Source of the DNA: Trissonchulus latispiculum
Taxonomy: Eukaryota; Nematoda; Enoplea; Enoplida; Ironidae
Length of the DNA stretch: 64,000 bases
Assembly (NCBI GenBank): GCA_030248195.1
Contig: JASAND010026687.1
Coordinates: 1-64,000 of the forward strand
Direction: 5' to 3'
Shown piece by piece: positions 44,058 through 55,339 of this stretch. The notes under the pieces were generated by a model. That model was not told the DNA's origin. It did no database searches and worked only from the letters and a program-made list of their open reading frames with translations. Position numbers and translations under genes: made by a program. The stretch's first letter is position 1; the number at the start of each line of letters is the position of its first letter.

Positions 44058-44882
44058 GATTGTATTGCGTTAGGGCGCCTGTTGCGTTAGGGCGCCCATA
44101 TGATGCGTTAGGGCGCTTTTTTCAATTTTTGGACATGGTGCGTTAGGGCGCCCAATGTGTGCGTTAGGGCGCCCAATGTGTGCGCTAGGGCGCCCAGTGT
44201 GTGCGTTAGGGCACCCAGTCTATGCGTTATGAGGCGACTATTCCAATAGGAAACAACCGAGTTTGTTTCTTTCAAAGTACTTAATATACAGTAATAGATG
44301 GGGACAATTAGTGAAATCTTTAAATAACTAAACTAATAATTTAAAGCAGTATCAATGTAAATTAATTGAAAATTATTTTTATTTTTGAATTTTTGTAAAA
44401 CAATCACAGTTATCCTGTTCCAAGTTATATCCAAAGAATCAAGTCAAATTGAAAAGTTAAGATTTCATGAATTTTCATGTTTCCGTAAACTTATCATACT
44501 TTTTGCGCGTAAACAAAGAAATTGTTTTGACACTCCACTTAACAGATATATTTTAATTAATTAAAACTAATTTGTGCTTTCAAATTTCACCAGTAAAATT
44601 TTCGTCTTAGGCGAACAGACTATACATATATCCATTAATGCGGACCCCCTCTATTTATGTTTTTAAACTGTGCATTACGTTAACACTTTCATAATGGATG
44701 TTCATTCACAATAACACTCTATGATCGTGAAAACAATCAGGCGCCCTAACGCACTCTACAGGCGCCATAACGCACACACTGGACGCTCTAACGCAACAGG
44801 CGCCCTAACGGAACATTTGAGCGCCCTAACGCACCAAAGTTAAAATGACCTAAGTTCACGGGCGCCCTAACGCAACTTTACC
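44058..44882. mobile_element. Foldback-like element with TGCGTTAGGGCGCCC sub-repeats
   Basis: The left arm (44065-44230) has about seven copies of TGCGTTAGGGCGCCC spaced ~20 bp. The right arm (44740-44878) has about six copies of the reverse complement GGGCGCCCTAACGCA. The ~510-bp centre is AT-rich with no ORF. Direct repeats GAATCAAA at 44050-44057 and 44883-44890 immediately flank the arms and may be an 8-bp target duplication. Terminal sub-repeats in inverted arms are the hallmark of foldback elements. Confidence 0.8.
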
Positions 44883-44933
44883 GAATCAAACACTTGTGAC
44901 AACATTGTAGTTTATTTCAGACAAAGGCTTATC

Positions 44934-45203
44934 ATGAATTATCTTGTTAGTTTGCTGTCAGTTGGAGTCATTCTGCTAGCTGTACAAGTGTCGTCTGACC
45001 CAACAGTAATTCCTGAGCCCTACAGAGACGCCTACGCAAAGTGTTCAAAGGATCCAAAGCTTTCTAGGAAAAACGCTTCCGCTTGGGACCGGTTGGACGG
45101 TTACATTGTGCTCGCATGTATGTTGAAGGAAACCAATCAACACCCCATTCCGTCGATAGACGAATTTATGGAATTTCTAAAGCAGTTTGAACTTCAAGCT
45201 TAA
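44934..45203 (+). CDS. Small secreted protein, 89 aa, unknown
   Basis: ATG at 44934 follows a 3' splice site (TTTATTTCAG, 44910-44919) by 14 bases, implying a 5' UTR intron upstream. The first ~21 residues (MNYLVSLLSVGVILLAVQVS) form a signal peptide. The mature part has two cysteines (YAKCSKD, VLACMLKE), one N-glycosylation site (KNAS) and a C-terminal helix-like IDEFMEFLKQFELQ. The frame is clean and ends TAA 45201-45203. Cysteine number and size do not fit a family I can name; a ligand-carrier-like or effector role would be speculation. The foldback element at 44058-44882 lies in the presumed 5' intron. Confidence 0.7.
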   Translation: MNYLVSLLSVGVILLAVQVSSDPTVIPEPYRDAYAKCSKDPKLSRKNASAWDRLDGYIVLACMLKETNQHPIPSIDEFMEFLKQFELQA

Positions 45204-48200
45204 GAACACTAGATAGCGTCATTGGATACAAATAATACATACAAACAGTACATTGTTGTGATGAAGTTAGTTGGCAACACCGTAAAACTATAAAGTTATT
45301 GTCCTTGTGTTTGTGTACTTTTGTTTTGCTTAAACAGGTGGTTGGCAACTTTGCAACCAAAGGGTTATCTTATTGGTAGTGCCAGTTGTAGTTCTCAACA
45401 GTAGTTGCCATACATAAATTGGCTTTCAAGTAAAATTAATAGAAATATCATTTGTAAGGATTGCTTTTCAACTGTTATCTGAGGTTACTAAGAATCAGAA
45501 AGGCTGAACTAGGCTTAACTTGTTCAGGTTCAAGGAAATCAACACATTTTTATATTCCATGCTTTAGAAATTCCTAAAATGCTTGCGCTGTTGACTAAAC
45601 TGTTAAAATCAGTATAACAAACAAATTGGCGCCGAAAGGGGCGCGTGTCCAACAGCCTGCATCTTTTAATTCACAGTCAATGTAAATGCATGCTTCACCA
45701 GAATCAGAACACTAGCAGAAAGCGGAGTCTTACTTTTTACTCAGGACGATTAGAAATAGAATAGAGTTTCTAATTAAAAATAGAAACTAAAAAACTAATT
45801 AGGATTTTTGGCTTAAGTTTTAAGAACTTCTGATTCTGCAAAAAGCTAATTAAACCGTTGTAAAATGGTTGCTAAAAGTGCTTAGCTCAAGTCAGTCCCT
45901 GCTCTTTCGCTGTTTCCAAACAGCACCCAGCAAAAAATGAAGCATTATTCCTGTCATCACCGCAACAGTGAAAGACAGGCCGATTAGACCTACTTAGATA
46001 GTAAAGTGAAGCCCAATTTGCATAATTCGGTCAAAGCCTATACATATCCCTAGATTGAAAACAGGGCTTTCAATATGAAAAACGTAATAATACACACAAA
46101 GCATATATTTTTCTATTGTATGTACTGGCTCAAGCCTCGATAGAACCTACTGTTCACGAACAGGCCACTTTTACGCTATTTTCATTCAATTTTTATTGGA
46201 AAATGAACGCGGCGATCCCCTTTCCATTCTTTCATATAATTGATAAGACAATAATATATCCTTTGTGTTTGCCCTTAAGTTGGTGCTAGCGTCTACCCTA
46301 GTCATTTACAAATCATCATAATTTCCTCAATTTTAGGACTACTATGCTACTTCTTAAAATCCTACTGGGTTTTAAAGCTTAAAAGAAGGACATTAAAGTG
46401 ATGTAGTCAAACATTATATAACCATTTTCAACAGTGATTTACACATATGAGAACTTGAACCATGTCTAAACAAGTATTCCGGAATTCTGTGCAAACTGAT
46501 CAATTTTTCTGTAGACCACACTGACTTGTAGAGGCCCGTTTTTCTTTGTTTCACCTGAAGTTACCTGCAACCCTTTGAAACATTGTTGTTAGCAACAACT
46601 TTAGCTAGACTTAAGTAAACAAGGTCATGTATGCACAAAACATGTGGTTGCTGACGGATTTTATTTGGATTCATCGTTGTCGAATGTTGTTTGTTACATG
46701 TTCCAGCAATTGACAACAAGTAGTGCCCAAAACGGGCAAAATTCCTTTACTGAGAATTGTCTGAATTTGGCTTTCATATTGTTTGTGCCTTTTGTGTGTT
46801 TTGTAATTACTGGAAGAAATTCTCAGAAGGAATTAAACAATGAGAGTGGAACAACTAACTGGATTTAATATCCACTGGTATGCCACTTTAAAGCTCCTTC
46901 CCCCCTCCAGCCTGCTTCGACATGCTTTCCTTGCAAAGCTTCAAACACCTTATGCAAGCTTTCCTTGCAAGCTTCTGCCAGAGTTCTTGTGTTTTCGAGC
47001 TTGAAAACATGCACAAACAATGTTACAACAGTTACCATCGAATCGACTTGAACAGTTTCAAATTTCACGTATCGACGATTCTATTTCTAGAAGTATTAAG
47101 ATTGTTTGAGACAAGTAAATAATTGAAAAATGCATTTTCACCAAATTATGGCAAATAGGAAAGGAAGTAAAAGCGTGACTAAAAAATTGAGAAATTCAAA
47201 CGTCGGTAGTGGGCACCGCCCTATGTTTTCGAACTCCAGTCATTTTCAAGCAGAGCTGCTTAGTCCCAATAGAAACGTTTACTTTAACACTAACATTGTG
47301 AAGCGTTGTTGTTGCGAAAACTAATTTGCATGTTCTACAAGCAAAAATAGTACCTAGCTAGGCATGTGTTAAACATAGGGCCTTTTCTAAGAAAACAGAG
47401 CTAACACATGCGAAAGAGGTATCATCATAGGTATTCCTGCTCCAGCAGGAACAAAAATCTGGAAATTAAGAAATCAGCTGGTTTTAGACCAGAAAATATT
47501 TAATCTCATTTATCTCGTGGATTGTTGAAAATAACAATATTGGTCTAAGAGCAAACTTATTCAGTTTCACAAGCTCTTCCGATCGAATATGCTTTAAATT
47601 TCCGACAACTGTATGAAGCTTACTCGGCAAAATTAAATAAAGTTAGCCCCAAAAGGGGAAATATTCCTGCGTAGACCTGATGTTATTCTACTGCGAAAAT
47701 AGTATCAATTCCCAACATCCTTTCAAAGTTTAGAAGCTCCAATTTGCAGTTCCAACTTCACTTGACTTCACTTGTGTTTCACTTTTTAACTACTATTACC
47801 ACCTAAAACCGTACCAAAGCTTTGTGATTACTTGGATTCTTCCAACGCCATCAAACACTTAACATATCACAGTCTAATAAAATACGGAACTTAGTTTTAC
47901 AAGAAACGTACTTCCTCAAATTAAATGTGCAGTCATATATTATCAGCACTTAATTTTTATCACTTATTCCTGCATTCATTATTTCCTTACTGTTCATTAA
48001 GGAACAGTGAGAGAAGGTCTATACCTGAATTGCATTGCATTGCACTATCGGACCGATTTCGTGATGTCCTTCTCAGTGCAAGCAATAAAAATTACCTAGC
48101 TAACTCACCTGTGTGTAGCTCCCAAGCTACATTGGTGCTCAAAAATTTATCACTTTGATTGCTGACAGTTAAAGACTGCGTGAAGGCAGTCAGTTCTCTT

Positions 48201-49240
48201 GCCTAAACACTTGCCAGCCTAATTAGCGCAATCCAGCCACAACAATCAGGTCTTCGCTAGCCCTGTGTTGAAGAAAGGGTTCCCATGTGGAGAAATCACT
48301 CACCATGTGTTAACGATATCCATTTTCTTTTTAATGATTCCAGCTCCAGCAGGAATAAAAGGTTCAAATTTTCACAAAAAAGACTCTGGGACTGTTTCTA
48401 TTATGTTTAGTAACACCGAAGTAGACAGTTTCAGACATTTTGGCATTCCTTCACGAAAGTCATCACCCAATATACAGGAAACAATACCTGTCCCTTAAAA
48501 CAGCTATAACAAAAGTTTGGTATTTTCATGTAGAGTATCACTGTTTGGCAGAGCTGAACATCGTGACGGTACAATAGCGTTTTTACAAAGTGATTCGTAG
48601 CAGTTCACTGTTTTATTTTATTATTTTAAACAGATGCAATTGCCATATTGAGTTCAGCCAGATTTCACTTATCTTCAAAGTTAATTACTACTTCACCGCA
48701 ACTTCAAATGCTTCTCTCTCTTAGGTTTACCTTCAGATGGTTACTTAACACATAGTAAATGTTAACGCAGCAGCTCTGACACTCATTTTGTAGCGTCAGA
48801 ACCGTTTCTAAATATAGTATATATGCGGTGGCTGTTGCAGAATGACAATAACTGCGAAATGGAGACAGCCGGTCAAGAGTCCACAAGCGAGCCTCCACCA
48901 CAACTCCATCCAACACTCATCCCACCAATCGCGAAAAGGGTAACACAAAATTTCGCTGTATTATTCATTAGCAGCCGAGTTTAACATTGTATAATAGGTA
49001 CAAGTAACAAAAATGCTCCGCAGGAGTGAGCTTAATTTAAGGTGGTGATTCCTTTTGGGCGTGTATTGCTGACTGACGACCCAAACCAAGACGAAATCTG
49101 ATGAAACTTTCCAAAGTAAGTGCTTTTAGTATTTTAAAAAGCCGCGCGATACTGTTTCATAAATTTGATGTCTCCTTTCAGGGCAATTATTGCCGTTTTC
49201 TGGATTACCGATTTCTGACAGTTGGACAGTAGCGGTATAA
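45204..49240. other. Intergenic
   Basis: About 4 kb without a supportable gene. Points seen: a GC-rich spot (GGCGCCGAAAGGGGCGC, ~45630), a perfect hairpin TTCCTGCTCCAGCAGGAA at 47437-47454 with a near copy at ~48339, and several short frames (46.6, 47.1, 47.9, 48.3 kb) lacking signal peptides, domains or splice context. Confidence 0.5.
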
Positions 49241-49259
49241 CTATGATTATATTTATTTG

Positions 49260-49400
49260 AAGGATCTTATTGCGCTCTACATGTTTGGTTTCTGAAGTAA
49301 CTTTCTAGCTTTTTCCTATCGTAAGATATTGCCATTTTTTATTTTGGCGTCCAAAACTTGCCACTTTTACAGAAATCAAATAATTAATTGTTTCTTGAGC
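49260..49400. repeat. Dispersed repeat, copy 1
   Basis: Matches 59100-59260 and more weakly 59690-59770: GCTCTACAT/CACTA, GAAGTAACTTT, GATATT.CCA/ACAAATTTT, CAGAAATC in the same order. Confidence 0.5.
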
Positions 49401-49528
49401 TATGCACACCGTATAATTAAACTAAGGGTATGGTATAAAATATAATACCTCCAAAATATATAGCCAAAGTCCATAGTCAAGAGTCCACACCAATTCCAGG
49501 CTGACAGGCTTCATAAGTCAGGAGTGCT

Positions 49529-50735
49529 TCAGCTAGACGTCGGGGCCTGTTCCAACAGTTCTTCCAGGGCTTGCTCCTTGCGGTCAGACAGGCAGCGGCG
49601 GAAACTACGGCTTTCCCGTAAATCGTTGGGGTACTTTGGGAGGTATGCCCTCAAAAGCTTTCTCCGGCAGGATCGGAGATACTCATAGAGATCACTGCTG
49701 AGCCGGGTGAAATGTTCACAGAGAGCCGAAGTGAATACCTCAATTTCCTTTAAGGCGTCCAATTTCCACTGTGGAACACCGCTGATCCGCCGCTCCGGGG
49801 ACGATAAGTAGGCAGAGTGAGGTTCAAACCACACTCCAGGATTCCGAGGTGCGCGCATCGACCGGAGCATGCTGATTAGGTTCCAGCTCCACCCTTCACT
49901 TTGGGCTTGGTCTGGAGCCTGAATCGCTGGGGCTCCGCTCCCGCCTCCTCCATCGATCTCTGTGCTTCTTCCTTTTCTTCTATGACCGCTGCCCCTGCTG
50001 CCGCCCTCACTGTCGGTCTCTTCAAAGCCCGAGATGTAGAAAGCAGCCATCGTCTCTCCAGGAACCAGCGAACAGATCCGGTTTCTGCGGATCATACGGG
50101 GTCGGACGTCGTCTCTGTCATCCACTGCACCATGGCTCTGTCGGTTTTCCTGATGGATTTTAGGGTAAACTTCGGATTCGGAAATGTCTTCGTCCGTGGC
50201 CACTCCAGGGTAGACCAACTGAGCAGCCGGTCCCCGCGGATGCGGATCTCCGGCAAAACAGGCCGGACTGGCACGTTAAAACGACGGTCCGGAACCTTAA
50301 CGCCCTGGGAGGATCCGCTCCCGTTTTGGGCAAATCCAACACCTCCGACTCGTCAACAATCTGTAGGTCTCCGGCCTGTGACGGACTCCGACTCGTACGA
50401 TCCACCGAATCCAGAGCTTTTCCACCCGCCGGAGCATATTACACCGCCGCGGGGATCCCACCTTAATCGGATCCAAACTCAAACTGGGATCCGTCTGGGA
50501 TTCCCATTTCCCAGTCACGATACTCCGGAGCCACTTCCGGGGCTTGTGCCTCCACTGAATCCATGGACCTAAATACGGATATTTGGCCATCCAGGATGAT
50601 CATCTTCACCCGGCAGTGGGCAGCCACCTCGTCCGCATTCACCTTCTCATTCACACACCGTGCTGCGGGCTCATCCGTCAGTAGCCACTCCTGGTGGGCC
50701 TCATCTCGTTGCTTCATCGGGGATTCCAAGCTCAC
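49529..50735 (-). CDS. GC-rich retroelement-like coding remnant, unknown
   Basis: Successive minus-strand frames read as one broken protein: 50735-50463 (MSLESPMKQRDEAHQEWLL), pieces at 50405-50160 and 50274-50092 (PVLPEIRIRGDRLLS), and 50218-49529, which ends with a long Arg/Leu-rich helical region (LYEYLRSCRRKLLRAYLPKY). Composition is GC-rich and acidic/basic mixed, in sharp contrast to the flanks. It begins ~50 bp from the LTR at 50790 and points away from it, so it is antisense to that LTR's own coding direction. I recognise no domain. It could belong to a second, inverted element copy or be a host exon. Confidence 0.45.
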
Positions 50736-50789
50736 CAGCGCTTCGTCCGTCTATAATACATCAACCACCAAATCATAAAATAAACCTAT

Positions 50790-51283
50790 TGTGAAGTATT
50801 TTCTAATATTTGGCTCAATTTCATCTAAATTTATTCAAAATCTAGCGCTATCTTCACAAACGGTAAATGAAAATTGTACTCTCGTGTAATGATCTCGGTT
50901 GCTTAGCTAATTCTCAAAATTCGGGTTAGAGCGCAAAAGACACTCAGTCTGGGAAAAAACTCTAGTGCCGGGAGGTTGTCTTTATCTCCCAAGTATCTTT
51001 CATTCGGACGATTTTCCTGCTTTATTTCGGGGACCCCATATTTCTATTTTGGTTTTGGTTCCCACTTTATCTGATCATTGCTAATTTTGTTCTTGATTTG
51101 TACTTTCTTATATTTTTGTTTAAACGTAAACGCACGTTACTAAAATAGATTGCGGGCGCGTGCTGCAGTTGGTTAGAGTAAGCGGTTTAGGGACGAATTG
51201 ACATGCACACACTCTAGGATCTGCAAATCTTCCATTTAAAATTCTTTTATTTGGCGTTATCCAAACCTTTTACACTATGTACA
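50790..51283 (+). mobile_element. Diverged LTR of the same family, opposite orientation
   Basis: It starts TGTGAAGTATTTTC and ends TGTACA. Colinear with the 25606-26221 LTR read on the minus strand: GTAAATGAAAATTGTACTCTCGTGT near the start (GATAAATGAAAAATTGTACTC in the other), GGCGCGTGCTGCAGTTG against GGCGCCTGCTGTAGTTG, and TTTAGGGACGAATTGACATG against TTTAGGGACGAGATTGACATG. The 51-bp duplication is absent. After the LTR, ACGGCGTTTTTTC stands where the primer site would be and is too degenerate to prime. Confidence 0.8.
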
Positions 51284-51443
51284 ACGGCGTTTTTTCAAGT
51301 TCTTGAATTTTCTGTTTCTTTATGCTTTTCTTTGTAATCTTTGTTATCAGTTTCTTGTTGTTTATGCTTTCATTGTTCCCGGCACGCCGCCGGGAACAGT
51401 TTAGTCCGCCACGCCTCCCCGCAGAAGCCTGCAGAAGGTATCT

Positions 51444-51974
51444 ATGGGATCAAAACCTCGCAAGACACCAGAGCAACCGTCGTCCACATCTGTTCGCCCA
51501 GCTCCATATCTAACTTCCCGCTTGCCGATGCCCATTCCGGATTTACTGCCACGGGTCCCGCCGGGGACGAACCGTCAGATCCTTGGCCTTCCGATCCCGC
51601 CACCACTCCTGGCGCATCAACCACAGGATCTGCCGACGGTCCAGCTGGCACAGGCAAATCCAATTCCACAGTTGAAATTCCAGTATCTCGCACGATGGCT
51701 AGCAACAACCCCACCTTTCGCAAAAAGCACCAGCCTCTAGCCATATGCTCCGTCTTCCAGTCACGGTTCCGACATCACCAACATGCGTTCGCCGCTCATT
51801 CGGCAAAGATCTTTTGGCCGGGATCCAGTGAATGCTGTCGTAGAAATTCTTCGTTCTTATCAAATCCAAGTCGTCGCACAGCCTGTTCCAAGCACCGCTG
51901 ATGATGAGTATTGTAGTAACGTGACAGCTTCTGGATATCCATCTCGGATGTTCTCAGCTAACGATCAGATCTAA
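51444..51974 (+). pseudogene. Gag-leader-like remnant next to the diverged LTR
   Basis: Pro/Ser/Thr-rich frames follow the LTR in its sense direction (MGSKPRKTPEQPSSTSV, LPMPIPDLLPRVPPGTN), then shift to SPLIRQRSFGRDPVNAVVE up to a TAA near 51974. GC-rich until ~51970, then AT-rich with no pol, so the element is truncated. No residue-level match with the 25 kb leader was established; the assignment rests on position and composition. Confidence 0.5.
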
Positions 51975-53280
51975 TGGGCACACCGGACGAGGACGTAGCG
52001 CACCATTAACAGTTTCAACTATTAAGAGTGTCATCTCATATTACGGCTTTTCAACAAAGAATATCATTGCACTTTTATTTCTAGCAAGGATGTGGCCATT
52101 AAATTGTTGGTATTAAAAACGCACTCTGCTAAACATCATAAAAATTTCTAATTAGAAATAATTTATAAGTTTTGACAAAGTTGGTATTTTCAATAAAACT
52201 AGCACGCGCGGAAAAGTTTATACTTCAATTACAAAGCAACACAAGCCAAGCTGCAGGGGGAGATAGTTTACTTGATGCTAACTAACTCGCAAAGCGTAAC
52301 CAATTTAGGTCAAAGTTTGTGTGGGCGCACTCCAACACATATGTGATTGATTGCAACAAAATTTTAAAATTTCCAGTTTTTTAATGGGGGACCAAATAGG
52401 AACCAGAAAATTTTTTCTATTTTTATCTTGCTGAAAGTGTGGGTTTACAGGGGTATTCTGTGTCGTAAAAGACGAATGTGAATTATGTTTTTCGATCCAG
52501 CTTTTTCTTAGTTCGGTATAAGCTAAAGTAGTAAGCTTAAGAGTAAGCTTACACTGAACTAACAAAAAGTTGGTTCGAAAAAGTCTTTAGATTCGTGTTT
52601 TACTACCCCGACAACCCCAGTATACAACTTTTCAGCAAAATAAGAGACAAAAAATTTCGGTTCCCCTTGCCTCGCTAAAAACCTAAAAATTTGAAAATTT
52701 ATTACTACTCGATCATACACGTGCTAGAATGTAACCACCCAAAGCTTTAACCAACTGGATCAAGTATTAAGGAAGATAAAGCGTTGTGGGAGGATAGGTT
52801 TCTTCGAAATCTGAAGAGGAAAATGTTTACTTGATCCAAACTAAATTAAGCCGGTTTTGATTTCTGAGACATCTAGATCTAATTTTGGAACAAAAATTGT
52901 AGTTTGTAATCAGAAATACAGTGTAAGATGAGGTTCTAAATAACTGAGTAAATTATTAATATCATGATCAGGTAGACTGCCATTAAAATTTTTAAAAACT
53001 GCTTTTCCCTTCATAAAATTTTAATTTTAATTCAACCATTATTAAGCATGAACATGATTTCTAACCGAGATTCAATTAAGGTGAAGATACATTTTTCTGT
53101 ATTTGGTTGGTTTTTCAAACTTTCAATGCTAAAATTTATGGGGAGATAAATGCAAAGGTCATTAAGACATGACATCTCCTATTTTCTTTCTGCTGAATTT
53201 CGTCAGCCTGGTACCACTTAACGTCTAATCAAGTGTGAAACCAGTCATTGAGTCAGTTCCTACCCACAACACCTACGAAA
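51975..53280. other. Intergenic
   Basis: AT-rich unique sequence. No gene or repeat recognised. Confidence 0.5.
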
Positions 53281-54460
53281 GCTATTGTTAGTTTATTAGA
53301 AATTTTGTAGGTTTCAGGATAATTTATAGTTCATATATAATCTATTGGTCAATCCATTGGTTAACCCAACCGCGAAATTCAGGATTAACCCCGAAATAGG
53401 GCCTAACCCCTGTAAGTTTATACGCTTTGGAGGACTGATCCCAGATGAGCCAACATCCAGGATCAGTCTGTTTAGATACAGAAGGTGGTTGTTAGTCCAT
53501 CGCAGACAGGTTGTAGATTATAACGGTTTGTTCTGGGTTGTCCTACATCTGGATTGTCCTACACAATTTGATTGGCTGGTGTAGTAGCAAATAAGAATAC
53601 ACATTAATAGTCGTACATGTCACTGTGAAGGATCACAAGGGTTAATTTTACTCAGTTTATGCAGAAAGTTGTTTTAAAAATGAATATAAAGCAGATTTAT
53701 GTGTCTTTACGTGGAAAATATTTTGCTGTTGGCATTTTCATTTTTACAAAAAGATTCAAATAAAACGTTAGGCTACTTAAATTTGAAATTCGTCAAAATT
53801 TCAGATTTGTAGATATTGCTAATGCAAATTAAACTTTTGAATAAATTCTTCAATTTCTGCCAATTCCAAAACATATACCTGGATTATGTTAAATTTTAGA
53901 AGCTTTTAGGTGGCAATAAAGCAGAGCTTTTGAAAACAATCGCTAAAGTTTGCTTATCATTGCACCTAAAAGAAATTTTCTCCAAATAATAGCATTTTCA
54001 AGTAGATTCTAAAACTTGAAGTTAAAATGTTTCACAATGTCACGAAGGCATTAAAGAGTCATTACGTACATACCCCTTACCGTAGAATACATTTACATTT
54101 AAAATTTAAGGAATTACTCAGCTACGTATTGTATACGTGAGACGTCATACTGTAGTTAACACTACCTAGTAGGCGGGTGCAATTAACACGTGCATTTACA
54201 AAGAGCCAATCAGCAAGTGTAGGACAATCCAGATGTAGGACAACCCAGAATACGCCATTATGACTTGGTGCCTATCTGTTGATTGTTTAGTAAGCTTACA
54301 TATATGTAGGACACTATTTGAATACAGGCACACCATCTAGAATCCTTGCTCTGGTGAGAAAAATAGAGTGGGTATATATCCTACATCAACGAAGGCTAGA
54401 GTATATTATTAGTTCATTCGAAATTTTGTAGGTTTCAGGATAATTCAAAGTTCAAAAATG
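53281..54460. repeat. Direct repeat pair ~1.1 kb apart
   Basis: GAAATTTTGTAGGTTTCAGG and flanks occur at ~53300 and ~54418. Similarity begins near CCTACGAAAGCTATTGTTAG / CAACGAAGGCTAGAGTATAT and fades after ~60-80 bp. The inverted-repeat element at 53505-54282 lies between them. Confidence 0.65.
53505..54282. mobile_element. Inverted-repeat element, ~75-bp arms
   Basis: Left arm TTCTGGGTTGTCCTACATCT, GGATTGTCCTACAC and TGATTGGCT (to ~53580) is matched in reverse complement by AGCCAATCA, GTGTAGGACAATCC and AGATGTAGGACAACCCAGAA (~54205-54254). Outer parts are weaker (CAGACAGG / CCTATCTG). The ~625-bp centre has no ORF. No target duplication could be set. Confidence 0.65.
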
Positions 54461-54867
54461 TATTAAAGTCAATTAATTGGCAAACCAACGTTCATTTTTG
54501 TTTAATTTTTACATACATACTTGTTGTTTCCACTAGTAATGGCACGAGCCCAGTTTGATTAGGGAAGTCCATTAATCTGTTGTTTTGTTGACCAGCCTAG
54601 ATTGCCACCACTGTCACCGATGTATCACTGTCTTTACAGAGAATCCTATTTCCTCACATTTGACAGGAGGTGAGCGAGGTTTACTAGTAGTAGGTAGTGG
54701 TTTACTTTTGAACTAAACGTGTTGATCTTTTGATTTCTCGAGTGCGAGCGACGTGACTGATTCTAGAGAGCTTGCACTGAGACCGTGAAACCAGTAATGT
54801 AATGCGACGCCCTTAACGCAAACCACGCGGATCGGGCACTCGGTAAAGTCAGGTTTCCGGATTCGAC

Positions 54868-54878
54868 GTATATAAAAG
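54868..54878 (+). promoter_or_regulatory. TATA box-like site
   Basis: GTATATAAAAG, with a possible start region ~30 bp downstream (CCTAACAGTACTG). No gene was recognised on the plus strand after it. Confidence 0.25.
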
Positions 54879-55075
54879 TTGTTGTGGCACCTTGTGGCAC
54901 CTAACAGTACTGTCCACTAGTGCTATATTGGAACTAATAGTAGAGTTCTACTAGTCTTTAATGCACGTTATACTCAATACTATTCCAGTTTCACCATGCT
55001 AATTCTGTGTCCAATTTAGTCTGAGCATCATCTAAGGTTTGCAAAACATCAACAGCTGTACTGACATTGTAGTTG

Positions 55076-55336
55076 TCAGGCGTTCTTGCTGGAATGTTCG
55101 ATTGTTCCGGTAGTTGTGTTCAGTGTTTCTGGAGGAATGGCTATGTTGTAAGCTGACAACATACATCTCCCGACACAAGCTTCGATGGTTTCTCCAGCTT
55201 GTTCAGCCGTTTGCACGCAACCATAATAGCATTTCTTAATAGAGTCGGTCACCGTAACCGTTTGACCACCAACGTTGTAGTCCATGAGTGATAGAAAACT
55301 TACACAGAGGAATGGTACGAATAAAAAGTGAATCAT
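55076..55336 (-). CDS. Small secreted four-cysteine peptide, 86 aa
   Basis: ATG at 55336, eight bases inside a 3' splice site (AATTATTTCAG/GTTTAAG), so there is a 5' UTR intron. An N-terminal hydrophobic segment (MIHFLFVPFLCVSFLSLM) is a signal peptide. The mature part has exactly four cysteines as C-x3-C (KKCYYGC), 13 residues, C-x3-C (EACVGRC), the pattern of a disulfide-stapled helical hairpin. The tail has an N-glycosylation site (LNTTT). This spacing occurs in antimicrobial hairpinins and in some invertebrate peptide toxins, but also in harmless secreted proteins, so no activity is assigned. Clean frame, stop beside 55076. Confidence 0.7.
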   Translation of the reverse strand: MIHFLFVPFLCVSFLSLMDYNVGGQTVTVTDSIKKCYYGCVQTAEQAGETIEACVGRCMLSAYNIAIPPETLNTTTGTIEHSSKNA

Positions 55337-55339
55337 CAC

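Noticed and set aside
44058..44882. CRISPR-like or telomeric array because of regular TTAGGGCG words
   Set aside because: Repeats are inverted between two arms, spacers are only a few bases and not unique, and the TTAGGG word is part of a longer GCGTTAGGGCGCCC unit in the interior of a contig.
50790..51283. Partner (3') LTR for the 25606-26221 LTR
   Set aside because: Opposite orientation, clearly diverged, lacks the 51-bp duplication and has its own gag-like sequence following it. It is a separate insertion.
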